IMG/VR virus record: IMGVR_UViG_3300042923_000263
Location: 1-21,810 of that record
From: a virus
Direction: 5' to 3' (one strand)
Length of the DNA stretch: 21,810 nucleotides
Shown: in pieces, positions 21,214-21,810 of the stretch
How positions within the stretch are numbered: the first letter of the stretch is position 1
Layout of the letters: the number at the start of each line of letters is the position of its first letter
Translations under genes and position numbers: made by a program
Notes under the pieces: generated by a model
What the model was told of the DNA's origin: nothing
The model's input: the letters and a program-made list of their open reading frames with translations, nothing else
Databases searched by the model: none

Positions 21214-21643
21214 AGACATAACCTGCTTTTATTAATTCATCCATAACTACAGAAGGGACAGAATCAAAATCAACTTCTACATCACAGTGCAATGCAGCCA
21301 AAACACCTTTTGCAGACCACGAAATACTTTCATCTCTAAACATCTCTATTTTAATTGTCTTATACTCTAAACTAGCAGGACTAAGATGTTTCTTTAATTT
21401 TGGTGCATTATCAATAGCAAACTTTCTTCTATGTGTCTCTTCGTGGCAATTCAAACAGAGAACCATTACATCAGTTTCTAATTCCTCGGTAAATCGTTCA
21501 TAGGTTAAATGATGTACTTGCAATTCTCCTGTGTCTCCACAGTTCTCACACTTATTTCTCTTGCCCAATATTTTCTTGCGAAACTTTCTCCATTCTTTAC
21601 TAACCATATAATCTTTGTACCTTTGGTCAACATGGTTAAACAT
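21203..21643 (-). CDS. HNH endonuclease with C-terminal winged-helix-like domain
   Basis: The 146-aa product has a full HNH fold. C32 and C35 (CENCG), H44/H45 (LQVHHLTYERF), then C63 and C66 with H67 (LCLNCHEETH) give the zinc and ββα-metal site. Residues about 88-146 (ASLEYKTIKIEMFRDESISW, then SAKGVLAALHCDVEV ... DELIKAGYVYV) look like a second domain. DESISWSAKGVLAAL resembles the start of winged-helix domains in phage replication proteins. ATG 21643 lies 7 nt after GGAG, and GTG 21652 lies inside the ribosome binding site. It could be a packaging-associated nuclease or a mobile homing-type gene. Overlap with the next gene suggests cotranscription. Confidence 0.85.
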   Translation of the reverse strand: MFNHVDQRYKDYMVSKEWRKFRKKILGKRNKCENCGDTGELQVHHLTYERFTEELETDVMVLCLNCHEETHRRKFAIDNAPKLKKHLSPASLEYKTIKIEMFRDESISWSAKGVLAALHCDVEVDFDSVPSVVMDELIKAGYVYVD

Positions 21644-21682
21644 TTTTATCACTCCTTTTTATTAACTCCTAAAATAAAATAA

Positions 21683-21741
21683 GCACCGGAAGGGGGAGTT
21701 GTCCCTTATCGACAGGTTAATTACTCCTGTCTATCCGATGC
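21683..21741 (-). ncRNA. Structured RNA / terminator with three-way-junction folding
   Basis: On the minus strand GCATCGGA pairs with TCCGGTGC over 8 bp with one wobble. Between them are two more hairpins, GACAGG/CCTGTC and AAGGG/CCCTT. TTATTTTATTTT follows directly, then the ribosome binding sites of the HNH gene. It could be a terminator with extra structure or a cis-regulatory leader. It matches no riboswitch I know. Confidence 0.45.
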
Positions 21742-21810
21742 CGTTGACCTCACAATCAGCAGGTAATTATCCTGTAAAACCTCTATCATAATCAATTTGC
21801 CAGCCCAGGA
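21721..21810 (-). CDS. Possible 3' end of an upstream gene
   Basis: The frame is open from the window edge to TAA 21723-21721 and would end ...LIMIEVLQDNYLLIVRSTAS-DRQE. It may be the tail of a truncated protein. However, it runs through two hairpins (CAGG-TAATTAT-CCTG and the structured region), so chance is quite possible. Confidence 0.3.
   Translation of the reverse strand, partial: SWAGKLIMIEVLQDNYLLIVRSTASDRQE

Noticed and set aside
21683-21741. A c-di-GMP or other known riboswitch.
   Set aside because: The conserved GNRA and receptor sequences of the c-di-GMP-I class are missing, and no other known class matched by eye.
1-21810. tRNA genes, rRNA and CRISPR arrays.
   Set aside because: No cloverleaf with a TTCGA arm was seen, no rRNA-like sequence, and no regular repeat-spacer series.

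Overview
The window looks like part of a tailed phage or prophage with a short-tailed (podovirus-type) virion. Almost every gene lies on the minus strand, so transcription runs from right (about 21.8 kb) to left. The sequence is moderately AT-rich, genes are tightly packed with strong AGGAGG-type ribosome binding sites, and many starts overlap the preceding stop. Firmicutes-phage traits (a FDLQRF-like N-terminus on the scaffold, a replication protein of the low-GC phage type) occur together with a spanin-like, outer-membrane-style lysis module and large DNA-ejection proteins. My best guess for the host is a diderm Firmicute (Negativicutes, Sporomusa/Pelosinus-like). This is inference and was not checked against a database.

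Layout, right to left in transcription order. (1) 21.8-20.7 kb: an RNA-structured junction, an HNH protein with an extra C-terminal domain, and a winged-helix replication-type protein. (2) 20.7-17.8 kb: a small Cys protein, the small terminase, a self-contained serine-recombinase unit with a consensus promoter and its own terminator, a 42-aa membrane peptide and the large terminase. (3) 17.8-13.3 kb: portal, an 83-aa coiled-coil gene that overprints the portal 3' end, two Cys-rich small proteins, a pair of hairpin terminators, scaffold and SU10-like major capsid protein. (4) 13.3-8.6 kb: a 93-aa protein, three adaptor-like head-tail proteins (two of them tandem paralogs), a P22 gp10-like stabilisation protein, a tail fibre, a fibre-associated protein and a 48-aa Cys peptide. 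(5) 8.35-2.3 kb: a GNAT-like protein and three ejection-type proteins of 261, 373 and 1250 aa. (6) 2.1-0.5 kb: lysis cassette (holin-like protein, amidase endolysin, small membrane protein, and two overlapping spanin-like genes in different frames). (7) The left edge holds a truncated calcineurin-like phosphoesterase.

Two small genes run on the plus strand (2116-2307 and 8408-8587). Each has its own sigma-70-type promoter, as expected of morons.

Three features stand out. First, three genes (phosphoesterase, i-spanin-like, GNAT-like) have clear coding sequence that extends upstream of any ATG/GTG/TTG to an ATC or ATT codon at ideal spacing from a Shine-Dalgarno sequence; in one case that codon is locked inside a palindromic operator-like site. 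Second, a recurring stem-loop family (RCAGG-loop-CCTGY) is found at gene junctions, often followed by a T-rich tract and then the next ribosome binding site. Third, there are two cases of out-of-frame overprinting (spanin pair, portal/83-aa gene).
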